Source: Coemansia sp. RSA 1804
Lineage: Eukaryota > Kickxellomycota > Kickxellomycetes > Kickxellales > Kickxellaceae
Length of the DNA: 22,999 bases
Direction: 5' to 3'
Assembly (NCBI GenBank): GCA_027578815.1
Contig: JANBTH010000264.1
Span: 1-22,999 of the forward strand
Positions 17,101-22,999 of the stretch are shown in pieces. Under the pieces are notes generated by a model that was not told where the DNA came from, made no database searches, and worked only from the letters and a program-made list of their open reading frames with translations. The translations under genes and the position numbers were made by a program. Every line of letters begins with the position of its first letter. The first letter of the stretch is position 1.

Positions 17101-17253
17101 TGTTGACGCGTTCTCTGGTGGCCGTGCAGGGCGAACGGGTACGGGGGTGTGTACTCCCTGGCTTCTGTGTTCATCCTTGCTCCGCAGCTCTCCTTCGCTT
17201 GGCTCCCCATCCTTCTGTTGGCTCCTTGCGTGTTTTTTGCGTAATAGATCCAT
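14170..17253 (-). CDS. NMA111: NMA111-type nuclear HtrA-like serine protease with PDZ domains
   Basis: 1027 residues from ATG 17251-17253 to TAA 14170-14172. The first trypsin-like domain has the triad His157 (Thr-Asn-Arg-His-Val), Asp188 (Pro-Val-His-Asp-Phe-Gly) and Ser272 (Gly-Gly-Ser-Ser-Gly-Ser-Pro). PDZ regions follow (about 300-500). Then comes a second protease-like domain in which His is replaced (Val-Ser-Arg-Ser-Ile-Val) and Asp is Asn, the known degenerate repeat of this family, and further PDZ-like sequence. Yeast Nma111 (997 residues) is nuclear and linked to apoptosis-like death and lipid homeostasis. The N-terminus Leu-Leu-Arg-Lys-Lys-His-Ala-Arg could be a nuclear signal. The start is chosen for length and for that basic start; in-frame ATGs at 17496 and 17499 would add about 82 residues, but a CRE lies there. 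Confidence 0.93.
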   Translation of the reverse strand: MDLLRKKHARSQQKDGEPSEGELRSKDEHRSQGVHTPVPVRPARPPENASTDADNSLRRLLFANLTSPRIWRHRTVDLGYLDNAPRTDNQQPNAPPSLFVSSDHVSQWQSATVRAAKAVVTVRVCQAAPFDTTRAITTEATGFVVDKERGIILTNRHVACAGPFVGEAVLRNREEISVHAIYRDPVHDFGFLKYSPKDVKYCDIQELRLAPENIQVGTDIRIIGNDSGEELSIMSGQVSRVDRNAPEYGPMAYNDFNTFYLQAAAGSSGGSSGSPVIDIHGNAIGLQAAGRVRSGIVVFLPLDRVKRALELIQEEKPVTRGDMQVQFLYKPFDYARNIGLSQETEARFRAHNSSETGVLVAETVLPEGPGDLAGMIAGDVLVTVNNRIVTGFVELDDVLDRSIGQEVELVVERDGEDIELVVCVEDIHAITPHQYLEMGGAVLHDLSYQLARYYCVPVQGVYVERLWGMLPLDDAGEGVIIESVDDKPTHSLAEFIETVRNIPDRARYSVVYYSLNDINEVHVHIVENERHWTDMNLYTRNDNTGVWDRETIDLPDSTCKLEPQTTLFSTSDNPVTQRIIPSLVQVHFYIPWLIKGFPVNRRTGTGLVVDSKRGLVVVSRSIVPFELGDLSLTVAESVTIPANVVYLHPTLNFTVVQYDLLLLGDTPVVSAQISTKRVAECDPLILHAYNSGRGLASVSTTAMAVEPMSIPKHSPPRFRSINADWFKLDTRVAHKYNTGFLTDADGHIVRGMWVSYVDDEDEEETNNEYFYGLDACSLHCVLEPLLESGQAPRIRILGVELTTISLIEARHLGLDQTWVSRIRDKSQRQRQMLMISRVNCQSKCSGVLKPLDVLLCVNGDIVTQFSEIDPLVHGSDTLTLTVLQGKKVRDVTVQTDEDGGMDTQRLVHWAGAIVHEPHMAVSQQCRSLPSKTYVSYNTYGSPAYTAGMAPTSFITHVGDVETPDVDAFVTAVRKLNKADGEHVYVRLVGMDMIPEVVSVKLNSHYWPTALLVRDKSEPNGWKRISYS

Positions 17254-17480
17254 CGGGCCTCCCCTTCCTTTAGCGATAGAAGCTGCAGACAACGTGGATA
17301 AGGGCTGTGTGGGCGGCGGTGGGCAGGCCAAGTCGGGGTTTGCGGAGAATAGAGAGACACAATTATGATATTGATGGTGGTGATGCGCAGAAACCAGAAG
17401 AAGAAAATGGCATCTTCCCAAAAATAAGAAATGAAAAACCAGATGTGTGCAAAATGCCACAGCTATCCGCCATCCTGGGC

Positions 17481-17490
17481 GTGACGTCAC
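17481..17490. promoter_or_regulatory. Perfect CRE palindrome GTGACGTCAC
   Basis: A 10-bp perfect palindrome containing the full CRE core TGACGTCA, the site for CREB/ATF-type bZIP factors. It lies 228 bp upstream of the NMA111 start and 108 bp upstream of the F-box-like frame on the other strand, so it could serve either. Its presence supports reading this stretch as promoter, not coding sequence. Confidence 0.55.
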
Positions 17491-17597
17491 TGCCATCATA
17501 TGATTTCTCACATGGACGGAAAAGCCTCAAAAAGCAGGTTGGAAGATGCAACCTCTGCTTCTGCCTTAAGAAACCAATTGTCGGCAAATCTAAATCT

Positions 17598-17714
17598 ATG
17601 GTGCTGCCAGAACATGTTCTGGATATCCTGGGGGAGTGTTGGCGCGATCTTGGGATACTCACCAAGTTGATGGTGGCATGCGTAGTCGGCAGGCTTTCCT
17701 TCTCTCCAAGGTAA
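17598..17714 (+). pseudogene. F-box-like fragment, 38 codons
   Basis: From the ATG at 17598 the frame reads Met-Val-Leu-Pro-Glu-His-Val-Leu-Asp-Ile-Leu, then Leu-x2-Leu-x-Lys-Leu-Met-x3-Cys, the spacing of an F-box helix pair. The expected Trp-Arg near the end is replaced by Gly-Arg. It stops at TAA right after CCAAG-GTAAAA, which also resembles a splice donor. Splicing to the acceptor near 17810 meets a stop within a few codons. Either a broken F-box gene start or a chance match. F-box proteins recruit substrates to SCF ubiquitin ligases. Confidence 0.25.
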
Positions 17715-18373
17715 AAAAAAAAAGGTGTAGTTGATCACTCGATGTTGATGTTCTGTTGTTCTTAATCAACAAAGGCAGCAGCATCTCTTCTTTTCCTCCT
17801 TGCTCTCTAGCGGCAGTAGTAAGTAGCTGCTGCCAATGGAGGAGGAGCCATCCTGATCCAAGAGCCAACAGCAGGCAATAAAGATGCGTTTACTGCTTGT
17901 GTTTGTTGCACCAATTCTACTGCTGCGGCGCACATTGGCCGACATGGACCTTTCTCTCCCCGCCTGCCGCCGTCGCCCGTACTTTCGGCGGTTGTTTGCG
18001 GTTTGTTGATGCCGATGTAACGTTTGGTGAAGACAAATGAAAAGTGTTTTCTTGCGCAGGCTTGCACAAAATAAAAATAATAACAGTGATCGTGCGCTTT
18101 AAGCTTCTGCTTCCATTCCGAATTTAAGCCACGTTTTGCTCCTTGCCAGTCAAATCCCTTGTCAGTGCCGATTCCGCCTGTTGCTGTCCTACAGATGCGG
18201 GATGGTCCGTATATGCAGCGCATCTAATAGAGCAAGCAGCGCGGCGGACAGGCGGCATGTGAGAAGCTCACACAAACACACGCGCTCTGTGCCCTACATG
18301 GGATGGAATATGACTGCTAGCTTTGCCTCTCCACAAAACAGAAGAGCAGCCCGCACCATTTCGAAGACAAGGC

Positions 18374-18381
18374 TATAAATA
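18374..18381 (+). promoter_or_regulatory. TATA box TATAAATA of the desaturase gene
   Basis: Canonical TATA box on the plus strand, about 840 bp before the desaturase ATG. Nothing else on this strand lies between them except short frames, the first being an eight-codon frame at 18388-18414 that sits too close to the TATA box to be certainly transcribed. The long leader may contain an intron; candidate acceptors after pyrimidine tracts end near 18792 and 18942, but no clear donor is seen. Confidence 0.4.
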
Positions 18382-18675
18382 AACACCATGCAGAAGCGGA
18401 GCAAGCAAGCCTGAGTTATGTGGTTCAGCTTGTCATTTCTCTCTTCTCCCTTGGTCTGTTCAGCACTTTTCATCGCATGTTTCTGAACGGAAAAACCTGT
18501 TTGCAGCGATTATTATTACTATTATTACATTGGCGCCAAGAAAAGCACACTTGCCTTATTTCGCCGTGGCTGGAAAGAGACAAGCAGCGTGAAGACTTCT
18601 CACACTCAGCGCAACTTGTCCAAGGTGATCCTGTGGACTGTGATATTCCCATTTCGAGCCACTCTAGCAGAAAAC

Positions 18676-18696
18676 CACAAGCACAAGCACAAGCAC
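18676..18696 (+). repeat. CACAAG tandem repeat, 3.5 units
   Basis: Three exact CACAAG units plus CAC in the desaturase leader region. Simple sequence, no known role. Confidence 0.7.
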
Positions 18697-19215
18697 GCTA
18701 CACAAAAAAAGCTTCGCTTGCAGCTGCGCCGCTTAAAACTTTTTTCTTTCTTTTTTCTCTCTTGGGCTCCCCGTTTTTATCTTGTCTTCCCAGACAGGCT
18801 TGTGTTTCTGGCTGGGTGTATTGCCCGTTTGCTGCACACGGCACACGGCTCTAGTTCATTCATTCTTTTCTCTCTCTTCTCCTTTGTTTGTCGGCCTGTT
18901 CTGTCTCGCCATTCTCTTTTTCATACCCACTTTTCTTTCGCAGAGCAGCGCCGTTATCCGCCAAACCCAAGCGAGGGACGAGACCCGGCCTCCCAGAACG
19001 GCTACCTCTGTTTTCATTTTGAGGAAAAAAGGACTGCTGTAAAGCCCTTGCATCCCCCGTTCTCACGCGTATCCTCAGCATCGCGCAGAAGCAAGACCCA
19101 GTAACAGCCTAGCAGTCTGGCAAAAACCCACCCGCCACAAACAAAGGCGTATCCTGTACTTTGTTGGCACCAGCGCTAAAGAGACCGCCGCTCGCCTGTC
19201 GCTCTCCTGTATATC

Positions 19216-20394
19216 ATGCCACCACACACAACGGACATTCCCACATCCACACATGTCGCCTATCGCGACGATCCGCGCCATCCGCTGTATCTAGGCACGT
19301 GGAAGCAGCACCCAAAGCCCGACACCAGAGACTTTGTCCACGACAACCTTGAGGAGCCGCACCGCAAGCGGCAAAAGGCCATTCTGGCAAAGCATCCCGA
19401 GGTGCGCCAGCTCTACGGAAATGAGCCTCTGACAGCAGTAATCGGCGCGGCAGCAACGCTTGTGCAGCTGTCGGCAGCATATGCAATCGGCTGTGTGTGG
19501 ACCGACATGCACTGGACAGCTGTGCTGGCAATCGCATATCTGCTGGGCGGAACTATATCCGCGCTATATGGCGTCATCATACACGAGGCCGGACACAACC
19601 TTGTGTTCAAGCGGCCGCTGTTTAACAGACTCACTGGGCTGATGGTCAATCTGCCCATGGTTGTTCCGATCTCGCAGTCGTTCCGCAGATACCATCTGGA
19701 GCACCACCAGTTCCAGGGCGTCGAGGGAATGGACCCTGATCTGCCCCTTGACGCAGAGATCGACCTTATCCACAACAACCCGCTGCTCAAGACGCTCTGG
19801 GTGTTCTGCTACAGCGCCATGTACGTTGTGCGTGGGTTGGCGCTGAAGAAGCAGCCTCAGCGTTGGGAGCTGATCAACTGGGCGTTTATCGTCAGCGTGG
19901 ACATCCTCATTGCCCGCTACATGTCTGTTCGCTCGCTAGCATACCTGGCGGTATCCGTGTTCTTTGGCTACGGCATGCATCCGGGCGCTGCGCACTTTAT
20001 CCAGGAGCACTACATATTCCGTGACGGCCAGGAGACGTACTCGTACTATGGCTCTGGAAACATCTTGTATCTGAACATTGGCCTGCATAACGAGCACCAC
20101 GATTTCCCACAAATCCCCTGGACCCGGATATGGAAGCTCCGTCGGATCGCCACCGAGTTCTACGACCCGCTGTTTGCGCATACCTCGTGGATCAACGTCA
20201 TCCTCCACTTTATTGCCTCGCCCATGCTTGGTCCGCAGGCGCGTCTTGTCCGGTCCTACGAATCGCACAAGACTGGCCGCACCGAGTACAAGGCCCCTGT
20301 TTCCGCGCCCTCGGTCGCCAGATCCGTCCCTGCCAAAACCACAATCACAAACGCATCCTTGGGCCTGAAGAAGCGGCGTGACTCTGGTGTTTAG
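19216..20394 (+). CDS. Sphingolipid delta-4 desaturase (dihydroceramide desaturase)
   Basis: 392 residues; ATG with A at -3, stop TAG 20392-20394. It inserts the 4,5-trans double bond into dihydroceramide in the ER, the step that commits ceramide to glucosylceramide in most fungi. An N-terminal lipid-desaturase motif region (Thr-Trp-Lys-Gln-His-Pro) is followed by the three di-iron histidine boxes: His-Glu-Ala-Gly-His (123-127), His-Leu-Glu-His-His (160-164) and His-Asn-Glu-His-His (291-295), with His260 nearby. Hydrophobic spans at about 74-94, 100-120, 195-207 and 222-252 fit a multi-pass protein. Glu-Thr-Tyr-Ser-Tyr-Tyr-Gly before box 3 is the DES1 signature. The C-terminal 50 residues are polar and extend past the animal enzyme. 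Bifunctional C4-hydroxylase activity cannot be excluded. Confidence 0.93.
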   Translation: MPPHTTDIPTSTHVAYRDDPRHPLYLGTWKQHPKPDTRDFVHDNLEEPHRKRQKAILAKHPEVRQLYGNEPLTAVIGAAATLVQLSAAYAIGCVWTDMHWTAVLAIAYLLGGTISALYGVIIHEAGHNLVFKRPLFNRLTGLMVNLPMVVPISQSFRRYHLEHHQFQGVEGMDPDLPLDAEIDLIHNNPLLKTLWVFCYSAMYVVRGLALKKQPQRWELINWAFIVSVDILIARYMSVRSLAYLAVSVFFGYGMHPGAAHFIQEHYIFRDGQETYSYYGSGNILYLNIGLHNEHHDFPQIPWTRIWKLRRIATEFYDPLFAHTSWINVILHFIASPMLGPQARLVRSYESHKTGRTEYKAPVSAPSVARSVPAKTTITNASLGLKKRRDSGV

Positions 20395-20775
20395 GGCAAC
20401 ACCATAACCTTCTTTTCTTCCCGCACCCATTCTTAAAAGATGCTCCTTTCTTTTTGTTTATCTGTTTTATTTGCTTCTCTTTTGCAAGCACCATTCTCCT
20501 GCTCTCCCCCTCTTTATCAGCCATTATTTATTCAAACCCAGTTTTTACTGACTTTTGTAATTTATCTTGTGTCTGCACATTGTTGTTGCTGCGTTTCTTG
20601 TCATGGAGTTTCTTCCACGTTAAGTGGCGGATTTGTATGCTTTCCGAAGGGTGCTGCTTTTCAGCGGTGGATTTTGGTTGGCATCGGGTTCTGCATTGCG
20701 GAGAACAGGGTGTGTTGTATTTTACAAGGAGCGAAATTCCAAAGAAAGTAAAAATCTACACTAACCATAAATTTA
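20395..20775. other. Shared 3' spacer between convergent desaturase and AMP deaminase genes
   Basis: 381 bp, T-rich on the plus strand. On the minus strand AATAAA at 20532-20527 lies about 245 bp after the AMP deaminase stop and is a candidate poly(A) signal. Open frames here are T/C/G-biased and start without conserved features; no gene is seen. Confidence 0.5.
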
Positions 20776-22596
20776 TCACTGTCTCGACATTTCTACGACT
20801 ATTGACTTCTCCTTGGCAAGCGTTTCTTTGCGATACTCCAGTCTGCTCGGAGGAATGTTTGTCTTTTCGGTCTCTGGGCCATCCTCACCAATCCACTGCT
20901 CCTTGTCTTCCTTTGAGAACCCGCTTTGGATCACAGAATTCTTTGCGATCTCGCACATGTCAACACTACTGTATTTCCATATCTGGGTTGCAACAGAGTA
21001 CTCCTCCATCAGGGGCTCCTTTGTGTAGTGGAGCTGTAGCGGATCATCTGTGGACAGCGCAACATTGAGCCCTCGTTGGAAAAATGTGTTGAATGGAATG
21101 TACTTGTAGACCTCAAACAGCGCGTTGTTCGACAGTGGCGACATGGCAAGTCCAATCTGTTCCAGATAATACAGGTACTGTAGTGCTGGAGCCTTGTGCA
21201 ATAGAGCGCCGTGGTTGATGCTCTGTGCTGACAAGAATGCGGCTGCAAGATTATCGGTACCATTGCCAGCCTCTCCAGAATGCGGCCTGAATACAAGTGC
21301 ATTTTGGCCACGGCTGCTCCGCAGCTGATTCAGTGGGCACAGATTTGCCATTAGATGGTAGCAGTAGTAGGCATACGGCGGGTTCTTGTCGCTATCCCAC
21401 CCATGTGGTGCTGGCAGGTCGGCTCGTATCTGACACCCACACTTTGACTCGTCGTCAACCGAGTCCAGACCGACAACACGCTGCAAGAACAGATGCAGCT
21501 TTGGGTGCGAGTCTGGATTGCACGACACTTCAAACAACGGCTCAAACACGTTTTCCAGCAGCTCTCCAAAGTTGGTAAGGATGCCATTAGCCCTGTAGAC
21601 GTTATAAAGCCTTGGGATCTGGATCAGCCAGCGCACCTTGTCTGACAGAATATTGTTGTCGATCACCCAGGCTGCCAGCTTGTCCCATTCATCGCGCGAC
21701 CGTCCGTAGATTGAGACTCGGTATTCGGCCATCTGGTACTTTGTTTGCTCTAGATCGGAGATGACCTCCTTTGTTATTTCTGCAAAAAATGCTCCATGCA
21801 TGTGGTTGTCGGTTTTCAAGAAGATCTCGCGCAGCCGTGACTCGCCAACTGGATTGTACTTGAGATTGAATCGATCAAACCGCCGGTACTCGTCTTTTTG
21901 GACGTGCATGTCGAGCGTATCAATTGACAGATCGTACACCGTCAAGTTGAGCGAATCGAAAACCTGGCGCAGTGTCAGCTCTTTGCCATCGCGCACGATC
22001 ACTACCCGGTCAGGCTCGGTTTTGAGCTTGTACTTTATGAACCGCAGCAAGTGCTTTTCGTTCATTGCGCTAGCCAGATGCACATGTCCGTCCACCTTGT
22101 ACACATTGTATAGATCTCTGTGTGGAACCATTCGGGACTCTAGCATTTCCTTTTGCTCGTTCGCCAGTGCATCCATCTTCCAGCTTGTGTCCAGATACTC
22201 CAGTCTACGGTATGCCCATGTTTTCACGGGACCATCCGCTATTGTGTCGAGAATGAAGAAGAAGTCGGAACAGAACTCGCAAAACGTTGGACTGTTGGAA
22301 ACCTGCTTGTCGGGCTCTTTGTACAATACATAAACTCCATCGCTTCCAAGCTTGAATTTCCACCCGTCGTCTGTGAAATCTGTAGAAGTTGCTTGGTTGT
22401 GCTGACAGCTGAGCTTCATGTACTTTTGGCGTAGTTCTATGCAACGAAGCAGGGCTTTGCCAATAGTCTTACATCCCTTATCATTCTCCAGCTCTGCTGC
22501 CTTTTCCTTGTTTGCAAGGTATGTATTCACAATATATGGACCAGCTTTGTATTTTTGGTCGGCAATGGTATTGAAAGAAACAGAAGGGTCGGCCAT
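20776..22596 (-). CDS. AMD1: AMP deaminase
   Basis: 606 residues from ATG 22594-22596 (A at -3, GCC next) to TGA 20776-20778. It converts AMP to IMP and ammonia in the cytosol, balancing the adenylate pool. Family blocks are complete: Val-Pro-His-Arg-Asp with metal ligands His171 and His173; Asn-Leu-Lys-Tyr-Asn-Pro; Glu-Tyr-Arg-Val-Ser-Ile-Tyr-Gly; Pro-Arg-Leu-Tyr-Asn; Arg-Pro-His-Ser-Gly-Glu-Ala-Gly at 437-444; Ser-Pro-Leu-Ser-Asn-Asn at 486-491; and the signature Leu-Ser-Thr-Asp-Asp-Pro-Leu-Gln at 514-521. It lacks most of the regulatory N-terminal extension of yeast Amd1 (810 residues), so allosteric control may differ. Only 103 bp separate its start from the stop of the gene upstream on the same strand. 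Confidence 0.96.
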   Translation of the reverse strand: MADPSVSFNTIADQKYKAGPYIVNTYLANKEKAAELENDKGCKTIGKALLRCIELRQKYMKLSCQHNQATSTDFTDDGWKFKLGSDGVYVLYKEPDKQVSNSPTFCEFCSDFFFILDTIADGPVKTWAYRRLEYLDTSWKMDALANEQKEMLESRMVPHRDLYNVYKVDGHVHLASAMNEKHLLRFIKYKLKTEPDRVVIVRDGKELTLRQVFDSLNLTVYDLSIDTLDMHVQKDEYRRFDRFNLKYNPVGESRLREIFLKTDNHMHGAFFAEITKEVISDLEQTKYQMAEYRVSIYGRSRDEWDKLAAWVIDNNILSDKVRWLIQIPRLYNVYRANGILTNFGELLENVFEPLFEVSCNPDSHPKLHLFLQRVVGLDSVDDESKCGCQIRADLPAPHGWDSDKNPPYAYYCYHLMANLCPLNQLRSSRGQNALVFRPHSGEAGNGTDNLAAAFLSAQSINHGALLHKAPALQYLYYLEQIGLAMSPLSNNALFEVYKYIPFNTFFQRGLNVALSTDDPLQLHYTKEPLMEEYSVATQIWKYSSVDMCEIAKNSVIQSGFSKEDKEQWIGEDGPETEKTNIPPSRLEYRKETLAKEKSIVVEMSRQ

Positions 22597-22699
22597 TTTT
22601 TTTCACTAAACAGAGTAAATAAAAAAATGTGTACAGTCATCAGCCCTATTTTGAGAGAGAGAGTAAGAGAAGGATTCTCCAGAACATTTAAAGTAGATT
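22597..22699 (-). promoter_or_regulatory. 103-bp gap serving as terminator and AMP deaminase promoter
   Basis: Between two minus-strand genes this must hold the 3' UTR of the upstream gene and the promoter and leader of AMP deaminase. It has a CT repeat on the coding strand (about 22650-22665) and AT-rich sequence with an A run just before the ATG. No clear TATA box is seen. Confidence 0.4.
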
Positions 22700-22999
22700 C
22701 TATTCCTTGGTAAAGTGTGCCACGATGCCCGAAGCCACGCCGCCTGCCTGGATTCCTGCCGATGCAATCATAAAGTTGTGCAAGATGTTTGCAATGGTGT
22801 TCGAGACCGTATTGTTGTACGTCTTTGGAGGATTTTCTAGGCCAAACAGACTGTCGCTTATGATAAATACGCCAAACGTTATGTGAAACAATATAAGCAT
22901 TTTCATTTTTGGAATTCTGTTTTCTGAGATTGGAAACACCGCCTTCATCTTTTCTCCCACCTTCAAGCACAGCGCAGTGCAAAACAAGGCAAACAGCCC
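22700..22999 (-). CDS. C-terminal part of an unrecognised membrane protein (5' truncated by window)
   Basis: The frame is open from the right edge to TAG at 22700-22702, giving 99 residues. Two hydrophobic stretches are visible: at the window edge (Gly-Leu-Phe-Ala-Leu-Phe, residues 1-12) and at about 34-54 (Leu-Ile-Leu-Phe-His-Ile). A short polar loop with Glu-Asn-Pro-Pro follows, then an Ala/Gly-rich helix-like segment (69-96) with small residues in series, ending Phe-Thr-Lys-Glu. A multi-pass membrane protein is likely. I do not recognise the family; an intron in the visible part cannot be excluded. Confidence 0.65.
   Translation of the reverse strand, partial: GLFALFCTALCLKVGEKMKAVFPISENRIPKMKMLILFHITFGVFIISDSLFGLENPPKTYNNTVSNTIANILHNFMIASAGIQAGGVASGIVAHFTKE

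Larger units (their letters stand above)
17254..19215. other. 1.9-kb divergent spacer between NMA111 and the desaturase
   Basis: Mostly non-coding. It contains the CRE (17481-17490), the F-box-like fragment (17598-17714), the desaturase TATA box (18374-18381) and a very long pyrimidine-rich desaturase leader. Longer frames at 18400-19100 lack an ATG start or are T/C-rich and look non-coding. Confidence 0.5.

Noticed and set aside
14482..17368. Several plus-strand frames of 80-180 codons inside NMA111
   Set aside because: All lie antisense to the protease gene with its complete catalytic triad and PDZ blocks; their peptides are Ser/Thr/Arg-rich and featureless.
18589..19104. 171-codon frame in the desaturase leader
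   Set aside because: It begins at GTG with no good ATG and encodes a Phe/Leu/Ser/His-rich peptide from a pyrimidine-rich tract, not a coding-like sequence.
1..22999. CRISPR arrays, bacterial operons, viral inserts or rRNA
   Set aside because: No regularly spaced identical repeats, no ribosome-binding-site-led operons, no viral hallmark proteins and no rRNA segments were seen. The window is ordinary eukaryotic nuclear DNA.

Overview
This is a 23 kb piece of a compact nuclear genome from a fungus. NMA111-type tandem HtrA protease, an AIR1/2-type five-knuckle RNA-surveillance protein and a PDR16-like Sec14 protein point to fungi. A MED23 Mediator subunit and a sphingolipid delta-4 desaturase, both absent from the common yeasts, argue against Saccharomycetes. 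Coding regions are G/C-rich at third positions, nearly free of introns (MED23 is one 5.1 kb exon), and separated by short A/T- and pyrimidine-rich spacers. My best guess is an early-diverging lineage such as Kickxellomycotina; this is inference from gene content and style, not from a marker gene.

Layout. The left edge holds the last 19 codons of a plus-strand gene (1-60). Then comes about 1.6 kb of A/T-rich DNA with two degenerate direct repeats (579-804 and 940-1145). Read on the minus strand, each repeat looks like a promoter: an array of 12-bp palindromes about 80 bp upstream of a TATA box. The second copy would drive a 42-residue coiled-coil mini-ORF (795-923). MED23 follows (1688-6835, plus), convergent with an ISOC-type isochorismatase-fold hydrolase (7032-7673, minus). 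That gene diverges from a PDR16-like Sec14 protein (8100-9059, plus; probable 51-nt leader intron). Next come AIR1/2-like (9469-11166, plus), convergent with RPS5/uS7 (11489-12097, minus; probable leader intron), then guanylate kinase (13395-13979, plus; open in frame upstream into a mitochondrial-presequence-like stretch), convergent with NMA111 (14170-17253, minus). A 1.9 kb spacer with a perfect CRE and an F-box-like scrap leads to the sphingolipid delta-4 desaturase (19216-20394, plus), convergent with AMP deaminase (20776-22596, minus). Only 103 bp upstream of AMP deaminase on the same strand is the C-terminus of an unrecognised membrane protein that runs off the right edge.

The genes do not form one pathway: they are housekeeping genes for transcription (MED23), nuclear RNA quality control (AIR), translation (RPS5), purine nucleotide metabolism (GUK1, AMD1), lipid handling (Sec14-like, DES) and proteolysis (NMA111). 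I see no transposon with intact ends, tRNA, rRNA or CRISPR. The best candidate for something undescribed is the repeated palindrome-array/TATA/mini-ORF module at 579-1145. The next best is possible dual targeting of guanylate kinase by alternative initiation.
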